A stretch of 56,253 bases of DNA. It comes from Bacillota bacterium. GTDB lineage: Bacteria > Bacillota > UBA4882 > UBA10575. The translations under genes and the position numbers were made by a program. Numbering within the stretch: position 1 is the stretch's first letter; the number at the start of each line of letters is the position of its first letter. Under the pieces are notes generated by a model. The model ran no database searches. It worked only from the letters and a program-made list of their open reading frames with translations, and had not been told where the DNA came from. Location: assembly GCA_012735135.1 (NCBI GenBank), contig JAAYHY010000001.1, positions 1 to 56,253 of the forward strand, given 5' to 3'. Shown piece after piece: positions 25,972-34,404 of the stretch.

Positions 25972-26946
25972 TTATAAGTCGGCTTTGGTCATAATCCGGG
26001 AGCCGGTCGGGTGTTCCTTCGGAATGGTGTGTCCCTCGTTCAAAGCGACCAGGTATTTAACGCTCCAATACCCTTGCTCCCATTGTCTTTGCACTTTAAC
26101 AGCGTCGATGACGCCTTCTTTCATAAATTGAACTGTTTCATCCAGGTCGTCCATACCGACGATGCAAATTTTCCCGGCTTTACCCGCATCTTTAACTGCC
26201 CGGGCAATCCCGATCGGGTTGGAAGCATTGCAGCCGAAGAAGCCTTTGATATTCGGATAGGCCTGCAAAATACCTTCGGCAATTTCCACAGCCTTATCCA
26301 ACACATCGTTGTCGGCTCTTTGCGCCACGACTTTAATGTCGGGGTATTTTTCCATCGCCGCGAGGAAACCTTTCGTCCGTCCCACGTGGTTCGGAGCGGT
26401 TGGCGTACCGGTCAATACGGCGACTTCACCTTTGTAATTGATCTTTTTCGCCAAATATTCCCCTAACTCAAAACCGTCATCATAGTCCTTGTTATGACCG
26501 ACATAAGCCAAACGCAGGCTTTCCGGCGAGTCGTTATCGAAGGTGATTACGTTTATGCCGGCTTTAACCGCTTCATTAATAACCTGGGCGTTGGTCGGGG
26601 GATCGATACAAGCAATGGCAATCCCATCCGGACGCCGGGCCATATGGGACTCAAATTTGCTGATCTGCGACGAAATGTCCGGAACTGGCGGCGCATCCCA
26701 AGTAACGTTGATCTTAATCCCCTGCTTCTCGAATTCTTTGATCGCGTAATTAACGCCGTCTTTAACCTCTTCATACCAAGGATGAACCGTTTTGGGAATG
26801 AACACAAAATTAAGGGTTTTCTTTACCGGCTTAATCAACGAAGCTTGGTAAGGATTACCGTCGATTTTTACGTAAGCTCCCACTGAGATCGCGAAAACCA
26901 AAACCAGCAGTACGGACAGGCCAATTAACATTTTTTTCTTAAACAT
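25972..26946 (-). CDS. sugar ABC transporter periplasmic binding protein (RbsB-like, Peripla_BP_4)
   Basis: A 324-residue binding protein starting at ATG 26946 behind GGGGGAA. A cleavable Sec signal (FKKKMLIGLSVLLVLVFAISVGAYV) has no lipobox cysteine, so the protein is probably free in a periplasm. The mature part shows the type I fold: FVFIPKTVHPWYEEV, GIAIACIDPPTNAQVINEA, NVITFDNDSPES, EVAVLTGTP and FGCNASNPIGIARA. It is first of the RbsB-A-C order, 87 bases before the ATPase, after a terminator at 27097-27148. Sugar specificity is not readable by eye. Confidence 0.92.
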   Translation of the reverse strand: MFKKKMLIGLSVLLVLVFAISVGAYVKIDGNPYQASLIKPVKKTLNFVFIPKTVHPWYEEVKDGVNYAIKEFEKQGIKINVTWDAPPVPDISSQISKFESHMARRPDGIAIACIDPPTNAQVINEAVKAGINVITFDNDSPESLRLAYVGHNKDYDDGFELGEYLAKKINYKGEVAVLTGTPTAPNHVGRTKGFLAAMEKYPDIKVVAQRADNDVLDKAVEIAEGILQAYPNIKGFFGCNASNPIGIARAVKDAGKAGKICIVGMDDLDETVQFMKEGVIDAVKVQRQWEQGYWSVKYLVALNEGHTIPKEHPTGSRIMTKADL

Positions 26947-26963
26947 AACTATTCCCCCTTTTT

Positions 26964-27008
26964 TCATTTCTTGTATGTTTTTTGGTAATTTATGATCATT
27001 TTTATCAT
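26964..27008 (-). CDS. possible 14-residue leader peptide of the importer operon
   Basis: An exceptionally strong ribosome binding site (AAAGGAGGTGGGAA) precedes ATG 27008, which opens a 14-codon frame MIKMIINYQKTYKK ending in TGA 17 bases before the binding-protein ATG. The site is too far from the binding-protein gene to serve it. It may be a regulatory leader peptide or the remnant of a gene start. Confidence 0.35.
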   Translation of the reverse strand: MIKMIINYQKTYKK

Positions 27009-27096
27009 TTCCCACCTCCTTTACCACATTATTTATCAGGATAATAACTTTTACCTATTTTGCAAAATACGACACGTAATGAACAATTCCTTCTTA

Positions 27097-27148
27097 AAAA
27101 TAAAAAAATAAGTTTCGTCTTTGATTATTTTAATCATCGACGAAACTT
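27097..27148 (-). terminator. intrinsic terminator between the regulator/ATPase unit and the importer operon
   Basis: AAGTTTCGTC (27110-27119) and GACGAAACTT (27139-27148) pair, with an inner TGATTA/TAATCA stem; on the minus strand a long T-rich run follows. It separates the DeoR-ATPase transcript from the binding-protein gene. Confidence 0.88.
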
Positions 27149-27196
27149 GTCTCTCCCGTTATCGTTCCCAGCTGCCCGTCTTTTTCGCCCGGGCTT

Positions 27197-28699
27197 CTAT
27201 TGGGCTAAATAATCCATCAATTTTTGTTGATTTAAATCCGGGGTGTTAACCAGATTGGCCACTAATCTTCCTTTGTTTAGAACAAGAATGCGGTCGCTCA
27301 TGCCCAACAATTCCTTCAAATCGGAAGAAATCAGCAAAACGGCCGCTCCTTCTAAGACTAACTCATTAAGAATATTATAAATATCAATCTTAGAACTGAT
27401 ATCCACCCCTTTGGTCGGTTCGTCCAGGATAAAGATGCGGCTGTTTTTATAAAGCCACCGGGCCAAAAGCAGCTTTTGTTTCATCCCGCTACTTAGATTT
27501 CCGGCTTTCACATCGGAGCCGGTTTTGGTGATTCCCAGCTCAAGCTTGTAAAACTCGGCTATTCTTTCTTCCCGGTGCCGGTTCAGGAAAAAGCCATTCC
27601 CCACCCGGGATAAATCGGAGATGGTAATATTCTCTTTGAGACTCAGCAAAGGAAAGATTCCTTCCTGTTCCCTGTCTTCAGTGATAAAGCAAATTCCCGC
27701 CTTGATGGCATCCCGGGCATTACGGAAGGTTGTTTTTTTACCATCTAAATATATTACCCCCGATGAAACCTTTCCCAACCCGAACAAAATCCGGGCTAAA
27801 TTGGTCCGGCCCGAACCGGCGCTCCCCGTCAAGCCAAGAATCTCTCCCCGGTGCAGCGAAAAAGAGAGCCGGTCTAAAATATCCTCACTGACCAACTGTT
27901 CAACGTGTAAAATCTCATCGCCCCGCTGGACACGTAATTTAGGATAACGCTCCTTATAATCCGCGCCGGCAAAATACGTCAACAACCGGTTGTACTCTAT
28001 ATCTTTCACCGGAAAGGTGCCAATATGAACTCCGTCCTGTAAAACTGAGACCTGTTCACCTAAGGTAAAGACTTCCTCCAGTAGACTTGTGATATAAACA
28101 ATGGTAACTCCCCTTTGTTGCAACTCCCTGATTAATTTATAAAGTAATCCGGCCTCCGGCCTGTTTAACGAAGCCGACGGCTCGTCCAGGATTAATATCC
28201 GGGGGTTTTGGTAATAGGCGCGTAAGATCTCGATCAATCTCTTTTGCGCCAACCCTAATTTGGAGACCGGAAGACGGGCGTCAATCTTGACCGGTAACAA
28301 CGACAATAATTTGTCCGCCTCTTCATATAATTGTTTGTGATTGATGCGGTATCTGCCCAAACCCGAATTGCCCCGGGGTTCTTGGTTTAAAAACAGATTC
28401 TCCGCCACGTTCATCTGCTCGATGAGGGTACAATCCTGGTGAAGCATGTGTACCCCATGGGCCCGGGCATCCGCCGGTTCCCGAAAGCGGACTTTTTCCC
28501 CATCAATGATTAAATCGCCATGGTCCGGTTGATAAACACCGCCCATGATCTTGGCTAAGGTGGATTTTCCGGCGCCGTTTTCTCCGGTGATAATATGAAT
28601 GGACCCGGCCGTAACAGTAAGATTGATCTCCTGAAGAACTTTAAGTTCCCCGAATTTTTTGGTCACATTCACAAATTGCAGTTTTGGGCCAACCACCAT
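27197..28699 (-). CDS. second sugar ABC transporter ATP-binding protein (RbsA-like), without its own permease
   Basis: A 500-residue protein with two ATPase domains. NBD1 has GENGAGKST but a degenerate signature (KLGLAQKR) before LILDEPSASL; NBD2 has GSAGSGRTN, NLSSGMKQK and FILDEPTKGVD. ATG 28699 is chosen because AAGGA precedes it; it starts 13 bases after the DeoR-type regulator stop, so the two are co-transcribed. A terminator follows. There is no permease or binding protein in this transcript, so it may serve the RbsC permease at 23372 as an alternative ATPase, or an importer elsewhere, or be left from a lost importer. Confidence 0.88.
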   Translation of the reverse strand: MVVGPKLQFVNVTKKFGELKVLQEINLTVTAGSIHIITGENGAGKSTLAKIMGGVYQPDHGDLIIDGEKVRFREPADARAHGVHMLHQDCTLIEQMNVAENLFLNQEPRGNSGLGRYRINHKQLYEEADKLLSLLPVKIDARLPVSKLGLAQKRLIEILRAYYQNPRILILDEPSASLNRPEAGLLYKLIRELQQRGVTIVYITSLLEEVFTLGEQVSVLQDGVHIGTFPVKDIEYNRLLTYFAGADYKERYPKLRVQRGDEILHVEQLVSEDILDRLSFSLHRGEILGLTGSAGSGRTNLARILFGLGKVSSGVIYLDGKKTTFRNARDAIKAGICFITEDREQEGIFPLLSLKENITISDLSRVGNGFFLNRHREERIAEFYKLELGITKTGSDVKAGNLSSGMKQKLLLARWLYKNSRIFILDEPTKGVDISSKIDIYNILNELVLEGAAVLLISSDLKELLGMSDRILVLNKGRLVANLVNTPDLNQQKLMDYLAQ

Positions 28700-28712
28700 T
28701 ATCACATCCTTA

Positions 28713-29507
28713 TTAAGCTTCGATTTCCATCGTTGTATATAGCCCAATACAGTTTTCAAAAAAGTAATTCTTGTATTCCGCCGGGATCCGGCTGTTGGTA
28801 ATTACTTTTTTAAAATATGTTAAATCACCGATGGAAGTAAGTGCGATTTTATCAAACTTACTATAGTCAGCCGCTAAAACCATTTCATCGGAGTTAAGTT
28901 TTATTGCCTTTATTATGCCAATCACATCAAAATCATTCAAAGTATATCCCCGGTCAAGGTTTATTCCATCCACAGAAACAAAACTAATATTGGTGTGTAA
29001 ATGTTTTAAACAATCCTGCGCAATCGGGCCGACCAGGCAATTTCGCGCGTAATTAATCTCCCCGCCAACGGCAATCACCTTGATCGCCGGCGCTTTTTGC
29101 AACAAGGAAATAACATATAAATTATTGGTCACGATCGTCAAATTCTTTTTTTGGATAAGATTCACCGCAATTTGATAACAGGTTGTGCCCGGCCCGAGAA
29201 AAATGATCTGGTAGTCCTCTACTAAGTTGGCCGCTATCTTCCCGATTTGCTCTTTTTCGGCCAAATAGGGATCATCATCCAGACTAACGCCCGGCTTCAA
29301 TCCATTTCTTGGGTTTTCATCAACCAGTTCCTGTAATACGGCGCCCCCGTAAGTCTTAATAATGTAACCCTCATTTTCCAATTTAACCAGATCACGGCGG
29401 ATCGTCACTTCGGATACAGCCAGTAATTTACTTAGTGTGGCTACATCAATCCGCTTTTTATCCCTGATGATTCTTCTAATCTTCGCTAACCGCTCAGCCG
29501 CATACAT
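28713..29507 (-). CDS. DeoR/GlpR-family transcriptional regulator
   Basis: A 264-residue regulator with an N-terminal winged helix (ERLAKIRRIIRDKKRIDVATLSKLL, then VSEVTIRRDLVKLENEG, residues about 5-50) and the sugar-phosphate-sensing DeoR C-terminal domain (IFLGPGTTCYQIA, LTIVTNNL, AADYSKFDK). ATG start with GGGGGGAA. An extended -10 (TGTTATAAT, minus strand 29536-29528) lies 21 bases upstream. Proteins of this family usually repress sugar operons and release on binding a phosphorylated intermediate; the neighbouring importer and kinase genes are the likely targets. Confidence 0.92.
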   Translation of the reverse strand: MYAAERLAKIRRIIRDKKRIDVATLSKLLAVSEVTIRRDLVKLENEGYIIKTYGGAVLQELVDENPRNGLKPGVSLDDDPYLAEKEQIGKIAANLVEDYQIIFLGPGTTCYQIAVNLIQKKNLTIVTNNLYVISLLQKAPAIKVIAVGGEINYARNCLVGPIAQDCLKHLHTNISFVSVDGINLDRGYTLNDFDVIGIIKAIKLNSDEMVLAADYSKFDKIALTSIGDLTYFKKVITNSRIPAEYKNYFFENCIGLYTTMEIEA

Positions 29508-29527
29508 TAGATTCCCCCCTGGGACCT

Positions 29528-29536
29528 ATTATAACA
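29528..29536 (-). promoter_or_regulatory. extended -10 promoter of the DeoR-type regulator gene
   Basis: TGTTATAAT on the minus strand is a perfect extended -10 element just before the DeoR-type gene; no good -35 box is seen at 17 bases. Confidence 0.55.
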
Positions 29537-29633
29537 TGGGAGATGAATTTTTGATCCTTTTGTCGGATCCACACTAGACACAAAAAAATGTACACTTTTG
29601 AACGCTTTAATCATCAAAATCCGCCTCGAATCT

Positions 29634-31184
29634 TCATTTCGCCGCCGATCTTAGCTCAGCCAGGGCTTTCATGTTGCCGGCAAGCGCCGGATATAGCTCT
29701 TTATATTGCTGAAAATATTGGGAGTAAAGTTGATAATTGCGTACATTGGGCTCAGAACGGTCATCAAAACTGACCCATTCTTTAATCACGGAATAATCCG
29801 CGAGGAGACCTGTTCCCACTCCCGCCAGCAAAGCGTCGCCCAACGGCGCTTCAATATTCCGGCGCGGGCTGATGATCGTCAACCCGGTAACATCGGCAAA
29901 GATCTGTTTCCATAGTTTCGATTTGGTCACGCCGCCGACAAGAATACATTGGTCCCCGTATTTTACCCCGGCGTCACTGGTCTCCATAATATGACGCAAC
30001 GAATAAGCCACCGCTTCTAAAATGGCCCGGTAAACATGGGCCTTCGAATGGGATAAAGTCAAACCAAAGATCGTCCCCTGCGCATTGGTGTCCCAAATCG
30101 GACTCCGTTCACCCATAAAATAAGGTAAAACCAGCAGCCCGTCGCTGCCCGGCTTGATCCCGGCGGCCAAGTCGTCAAGAGCGGCATAGGCGCTTTTCGC
30201 TCCGTTTTCCTCCTTTTCCTTCTCCAATTCGGCAAAGTTATCCCGGAACCAACGGGGTAAAGCGCCGGCCGTCGAAGCTCCTCCGTAAGTATAATTCTTT
30301 GTCAAAGGTTCTTTAATATAAGGCATGGTCACCAAGGTCCGGTTGGTCGGAAACTTCTCGTGCACTACTCCCCAATTGATCGAAGTGCCGATTACGGCCA
30401 CATGTTGGTTGGGCTCCAGCACGCCCGCGCTCAGCGTCGCAACAATGCAGTCAATACCGCCGCCCAGGACCGGAAGGCCGGAGGGCAGCCCCAATTGCTC
30501 ACTGAAAATCCGGTTCAAGCCACCGATGACCGTTCTCGCCTCGACAATCCGCTCCGGCATCATGGTTTTGGGAATACCCAGATCCTTCATTAACTGCTCC
30601 GACCAGGTCCGGGCCGACAAATCAAAAATCCCGCCCAGATTGCCGGCGGAAGAATAATCGATGGCCACCTCGCCGGTGAGCTTATAAATCACATAAGCAT
30701 TGGGCGGTAAAAATAATTTAATCCGCCTCCAATTTTCCGGTTCGTGTTTTTTGATCCATAAGATCTTCGTAAAACCGAAGTAAGGATCAAAGCCATTACC
30801 GGTGATCCCGAACAACCGGTCCAAGCCGATCCGCTCTTCCACCCAGCGGCTTTCTGCGGTCGCGCGCCGGTCCATCCAGATAATGCAAGGACGGACCGGA
30901 TTCATCTTTTCATCACAGGGAACCCCGGTTCCGCCATATAAGCCACTGATGGCAATCCCCGCCACCGCGACGGGATTTACTTTTGATTTCAGTAAAACAT
31001 CTTTAATCGTCTTTACTGTGGCGTCAACCCAGACCTCAGGCCATTGTTCAGCCCATAAAGCTTGGGGCGTCAACACTTGATATTCCACCAACGAAGAGGC
31101 CATGACCTTGCCGTTAAGATCAACCAGTACTGATTTGGCGCCCGAAGTGCCGATATCGGTTCCGATTAAATATTTCTCCACCAT
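29634..31184 (-). CDS. FGGY-family carbohydrate kinase, next to split transketolase set 2
   Basis: A 516-residue kinase with GTDIGTSGAKSVLVD, WAEQWPEVW, IWMDRRAT, IGTSINWG, MGERSPIWDTNAQG, AVAYSLRH and VGGVTKSKLW. It parallels the kinase at 21752-23299. ATG with GGAGGAGAAGG. It is third gene after transketolase C and N subunits in a transcript from the promoter at 33132-33160. It ends 127 bases before the DeoR-type regulator start. Likely phosphorylates a ketose whose phosphate is processed by the adjacent transketolase. Confidence 0.9.
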   Translation of the reverse strand: MVEKYLIGTDIGTSGAKSVLVDLNGKVMASSLVEYQVLTPQALWAEQWPEVWVDATVKTIKDVLLKSKVNPVAVAGIAISGLYGGTGVPCDEKMNPVRPCIIWMDRRATAESRWVEERIGLDRLFGITGNGFDPYFGFTKILWIKKHEPENWRRIKLFLPPNAYVIYKLTGEVAIDYSSAGNLGGIFDLSARTWSEQLMKDLGIPKTMMPERIVEARTVIGGLNRIFSEQLGLPSGLPVLGGGIDCIVATLSAGVLEPNQHVAVIGTSINWGVVHEKFPTNRTLVTMPYIKEPLTKNYTYGGASTAGALPRWFRDNFAELEKEKEENGAKSAYAALDDLAAGIKPGSDGLLVLPYFMGERSPIWDTNAQGTIFGLTLSHSKAHVYRAILEAVAYSLRHIMETSDAGVKYGDQCILVGGVTKSKLWKQIFADVTGLTIISPRRNIEAPLGDALLAGVGTGLLADYSVIKEWVSFDDRSEPNVRNYQLYSQYFQQYKELYPALAGNMKALAELRSAAK

Positions 31185-31250
31185 CCTTCTCCTCCTTTTC
31201 CGCTCCGTTATGGTAGTGCAACTGGCATCTTAGGCTGTCAAAAGCAGTCA

Positions 31251-32078
31251 TCAAGAAAGTTCCCCAAGGGCCTTTTGGTATTCTTCTTCATTGGGCGGGG
31301 TCCCATGAAATTTAATCTGGTTTTCCATAAAGGAAACACCTTTCCCTTTAACGGTCCGGCAAAGAATGGCCGTGGGTTGACCGGTACTTTGCTTCGCCTT
31401 GTCAACCGCCGCCAGAATCTGAGGAAAGTCATGTCCGTCGATCTCGATGACATTCCAATTGAAGGAACGCCATTTTGCCGCCATTGGCGCCATGGACATC
31501 TCCCGGGCCGTCGGGCCATCGTTTTGCAAGCCGTTCAGATCTATAAAGGCCGTTATTTTGTCTAGTTTATAATGGGCGGCGGTCTTGGCCGCTTCCCAGA
31601 TCTGTCCTTCGTTGGTCTCCCCGTCGCCAATGACGACAAAGACCCGGAAATCCTGCCCTTTGATGCGGCCGCCGAAAGCCATGCCGCAAGCCACGGACAA
31701 GCCGATCCCCAAGGAACCGGAGGACATGTCAATCCCGGGGGTTTTTTTCAAGTCGGGATGACCCTGGAGCTTTCCGTTGACACAACGGAATGACTCGGTC
31801 AAATATGCTTTGGGGAAGTATCCCACATCGGCAAGGACGGCATAAAGGGCCGGCGCACAATGGCCCTTCGAAAGGATAAAACGGTCTCTTCCTTCCCATT
31901 TGGGATTGGCCGGGTCAATCCGCATTGTCTTGTAATATAAGGCCACCAGAATTTCGACGATCGAGAAAGAACCGCCCAGATGCCCCGATTGCCGCCGGTA
32001 AACCATTTCAAGAATATCCCGTCGAATTTGTTGCGCTTTCTTTTGGAGTTGCAGCACTTCCCAGCCGTTGCTTTCCAT
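31251..32078 (-). CDS. transketolase, N-terminal (thiamine diphosphate-binding) subunit (set 2)
   Basis: A 275-residue subunit with SGHLGGSFSIVE, RFILSKGHCA, SLGIGLSVACGMAFGG, GDGETNEGQIWEA and a downstream DLNGLQNDGPT. The start follows the C-subunit stop by four bases and its AGAAGGT ribosome binding site overlaps that stop codon. The gene order C then N is the reverse of set 1. About 45 percent of positions look shared with the set 1 subunit by eye, so the two sets are ancient paralogues or separate acquisitions. Confidence 0.9.
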   Translation of the reverse strand: MESNGWEVLQLQKKAQQIRRDILEMVYRRQSGHLGGSFSIVEILVALYYKTMRIDPANPKWEGRDRFILSKGHCAPALYAVLADVGYFPKAYLTESFRCVNGKLQGHPDLKKTPGIDMSSGSLGIGLSVACGMAFGGRIKGQDFRVFVVIGDGETNEGQIWEAAKTAAHYKLDKITAFIDLNGLQNDGPTAREMSMAPMAAKWRSFNWNVIEIDGHDFPQILAAVDKAKQSTGQPTAILCRTVKGKGVSFMENQIKFHGTPPNEEEYQKALGELS

Positions 32079-32082
32079 CTTT

Positions 32083-33045
32083 CTACCTTCTTTCCTTCAT
32101 AAAGATTTGCGAAGATTTGCGCAGCATAGCCTTTTCCGCGGCAGCAATAATGTGGGAAACCGTCAGACCATACTTTTGGAAAAGGTCTTCCGCATCTCCC
32201 GATTCGCCAAATTGATCATCAAGGGCCACCTGTTCAACGGGGACCGGATGCTTCCGGACCAAGAGCTCGGCCACGGCCCCGCCCAAGCCCCCGATCCGGG
32301 TGTGATCCTCAACCGTAACCATGCACCCGGTTTCTCGCGCCGCTTGCAATAGAACCTCCTCATCAAGGGGTTTCAGGCAATGCATATTGATGACCCGGGC
32401 TTCCACCTTTACCTTTTCTAACTCCTCCGCCGCCTGCAAAGCCTTTGCCACCATCGGACCACAGGCCACCAGCGTGACATCGTTACCGCTCCTGAGTAAG
32501 TCGGCTTTGCCGATGATAAACTCTTTTTCCTCCCGGTAGACAACCTCGGCCTCATCCCGGCCTAATCTTAAGTAAACAGGTCCCTTATGTTCGAGGGCGG
32601 CCTTTAATGCGGCCCTGGTTTCAAGCGCATCCGCCGCGACGAGAACTGTAAAATTGGGTAAAGCTCTCATCAGCGCCAGGTCTTCGATGGCCTGGTGGGT
32701 GGCTCCATCGGGGCCCACACAAATTCCGCCATGGGTAGCGACAATCTTTACATTAAGGTTGGGATAGGCGATGGCATTGCGGATCTGTTCAAAGGGTTTC
32801 TCCACCGCAAACATGGCAAAAGCGGCAGCAACCGGGATTAATCCGGTCGTCGCCAGCCCGGCGGCCACCCCGATCATATCAGCCTCACTGACCCCAACGC
32901 TAATATACCTTTCCGGAAAGGTCTGCTTAAAATCAACTATCCGCAGGGATTTGGCTAAATCCGGAGTAACGACGACCAGCGCGGGGTACTCTTGGCCCAG
33001 GGATAATAAGCTTTCTTTAAGAGCGTCGCGAAAAGATAATTTCAT
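32083..33045 (-). CDS. transketolase, C-terminal subunit (set 2)
   Basis: A 320-residue half-transketolase with the catalytic glutamate in VGVSEADMIG, GGICVGPDGATHQAIEDLAL, VAADALETRAALKAA, YLRLGRDEAE and VEDHTRIGGLGG. ATG 33045 is used; the GGAGG is twelve bases upstream, and a TTG directly touching it is unlikely. First gene of the transketolase-kinase transcript. Confidence 0.9.
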   Translation of the reverse strand: MKLSFRDALKESLLSLGQEYPALVVVTPDLAKSLRIVDFKQTFPERYISVGVSEADMIGVAAGLATTGLIPVAAAFAMFAVEKPFEQIRNAIAYPNLNVKIVATHGGICVGPDGATHQAIEDLALMRALPNFTVLVAADALETRAALKAALEHKGPVYLRLGRDEAEVVYREEKEFIIGKADLLRSGNDVTLVACGPMVAKALQAAEELEKVKVEARVINMHCLKPLDEEVLLQAARETGCMVTVEDHTRIGGLGGAVAELLVRKHPVPVEQVALDDQFGESGDAEDLFQKYGLTVSHIIAAAEKAMLRKSSQIFMKERR

Positions 33046-33131
33046 ACTAAGTAGCAACCTCCAAATAAATTATTAAAGCCCCTTGAGCTCCGGGAAATAG
33101 AAAAGAAATGATTTGTCACTGTCCTGTTGGC

Positions 33132-33160
33132 GTTATATATGGTCACCTTCTCTCCGTCAA
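33132..33160 (-). promoter_or_regulatory. sigma-A type promoter of the transketolase set 2/kinase operon
   Basis: Minus strand TTGACG (33160-33155), 17 bases, TATAAC (33137-33132), about 90 bases before the C-subunit start. Confidence 0.65.
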
Positions 33161-33214
33161 ATTCCCCTAACTAGAGTCTTGTTTTCGTTTTTATAAAAAC
33201 CGCTCCTTTTAAAC

Positions 33215-34093
33215 TCAAATCTTATTAAACCTAATGGCCTCAGTGGTAATTTTTAAATTCTCCTGGTATTGCTGGCGCTTCTTCGCCAACAAACCCAAGT
33301 ATAAACTCTCTAAAATTGCCTGCTCCGCCACCCGGCGGGCGATAATCTCTTTGCCAAGGGTCGTGTCGACGGTAGCCGTAAAAATAGTAATGTCACTAAC
33401 TTTAGTTAATGGTGACTTCTCATATTTCGTAATGCTAATCGTCGTCGCTTTCCGTTCCTTGGCTAACCTCATCGCTTCCACAATCGTCCGGCTACGCCCC
33501 GAATGGGAGACGGCAAAGGCAACATCCTTGGGCTGAAGCAAACTGGCCATGGTCAGTTGAAGATCGGGATCGCTATGCACTTGGCTATTAATTCCCAAAC
33601 GTTTAAATTTGATGTCGGCAAAATAACAAGGGATAATGGCGTCGCCCATCCCAAAAAAGACTACTCTGGAGGCGGATAATAAGGCGTTTAAAGCTTCTTC
33701 ACAGTTCTGGGCATTAAGGGCCAACGTATCTTTCAACGTTTGAATATTAATCTGGAAGACCTTTTCCATTATCCCAACAAAGCTGTCATCCAGATTTACT
33801 TCCTCACCGGCCAAAGACAGTGGTTTAACACTGAGTTCCTTTGAAAGGTGAAGTTTAAGTTCGGAAAACCCTTCTAATCCCAACTTTTGGCAAAACCTCA
33901 AGACCGATGCCTGACTGCTCCCGGTGGCGTTCGCCAACTGGGCCAGGGTTAATTCCAAAACCATATCCGGTTTTTCCAACAGGAAGACAGCCACCTTCTT
34001 TTCGGATTTTGTCAAGGAAGGAAGGAGAAACCGTGTCTTTACTAAAGTCTCATGGGGGTTTTTGATCTCGCGCTCCGGGAAATCCGCCATCAT
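33215..34093 (-). CDS. RpiR/MurR-family transcriptional regulator (HTH plus SIS domain)
   Basis: A 292-residue regulator. The N-terminal HTH (about 15-90) reads LPSLTKSEKKVAVFLLEKP, LTLAQLANATGSSQASVLRFCQKLG; the C-terminal SIS sugar-phosphate-binding domain (about 125-270) has ASRVVFFGMGDA, AVSHSGRSRTIVEAM and ATTISITKYEKSPL. Proteins of this type repress or activate sugar-phosphate operons. Divided from the transketolase operon by about 170 bases containing that operon's promoter, which is a likely target. An upstream palindrome at 34135-34161 may be its own operator. Confidence 0.92.
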   Translation of the reverse strand: MMADFPEREIKNPHETLVKTRFLLPSLTKSEKKVAVFLLEKPDMVLELTLAQLANATGSSQASVLRFCQKLGLEGFSELKLHLSKELSVKPLSLAGEEVNLDDSFVGIMEKVFQINIQTLKDTLALNAQNCEEALNALLSASRVVFFGMGDAIIPCYFADIKFKRLGINSQVHSDPDLQLTMASLLQPKDVAFAVSHSGRSRTIVEAMRLAKERKATTISITKYEKSPLTKVSDITIFTATVDTTLGKEIIARRVAEQAILESLYLGLLAKKRQQYQENLKITTEAIRFNKI

Positions 34094-34134
34094 TGCTCAC
34101 CTCGATAAGAGGTTCGCTATCCGTTGAATAAAAC

Positions 34135-34161
34135 CTCCAATTTTATAAAATTTTTTTGGAG
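34135..34161 (-). promoter_or_regulatory. imperfect palindrome in the leader of the RpiR-type gene
   Basis: CTCCAA (34135-34140) and TTGGAG (34156-34161) flank AT-rich DNA containing TTTTATAAAA. Candidate operator for autoregulation. Confidence 0.4.
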
Positions 34162-34200
34162 TATTTTTTGAGCATGCATTAATTAATATCCGCGTCTAGC

Positions 34201-34229
34201 TCGATACCGGAAAACCTTTACTTGCTCAA
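34201..34229 (-). promoter_or_regulatory. candidate promoter of the RpiR-type gene
   Basis: Minus strand TTGAGC (34229-34224), 17 bases, TATCGA (34206-34201). Confidence 0.45.
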
Positions 34230-34291
34230 TTCCCATATTTACTCCATTTTTTTATCTTTTATTTGAAGTTTTTCGTAATAAACCAAGGTCC

Positions 34292-34324
34292 ATAAAAAAG
34301 CACCGGCGGAACATTTGCCGCCGG
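34292..34324 (-). terminator. orphan intrinsic terminator
   Basis: CCGGCGG (34303-34309) and CCGCCGG (34318-34324) pair; on the minus strand TGCTTTTTTAT follows. No minus-strand gene ends here, so it may mark a lost gene or protect the regulator gene from readthrough. The rest of 34094-34404 holds only the promoter elements listed. Confidence 0.7.
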
Positions 34325-34404
34325 ATGATAAAACTGATGACGAGAGCAGAGAGAAAGAGGTAAAATAATACTTAGGGTATAAATAATGACAAAGATTAGA
34401 AAAG

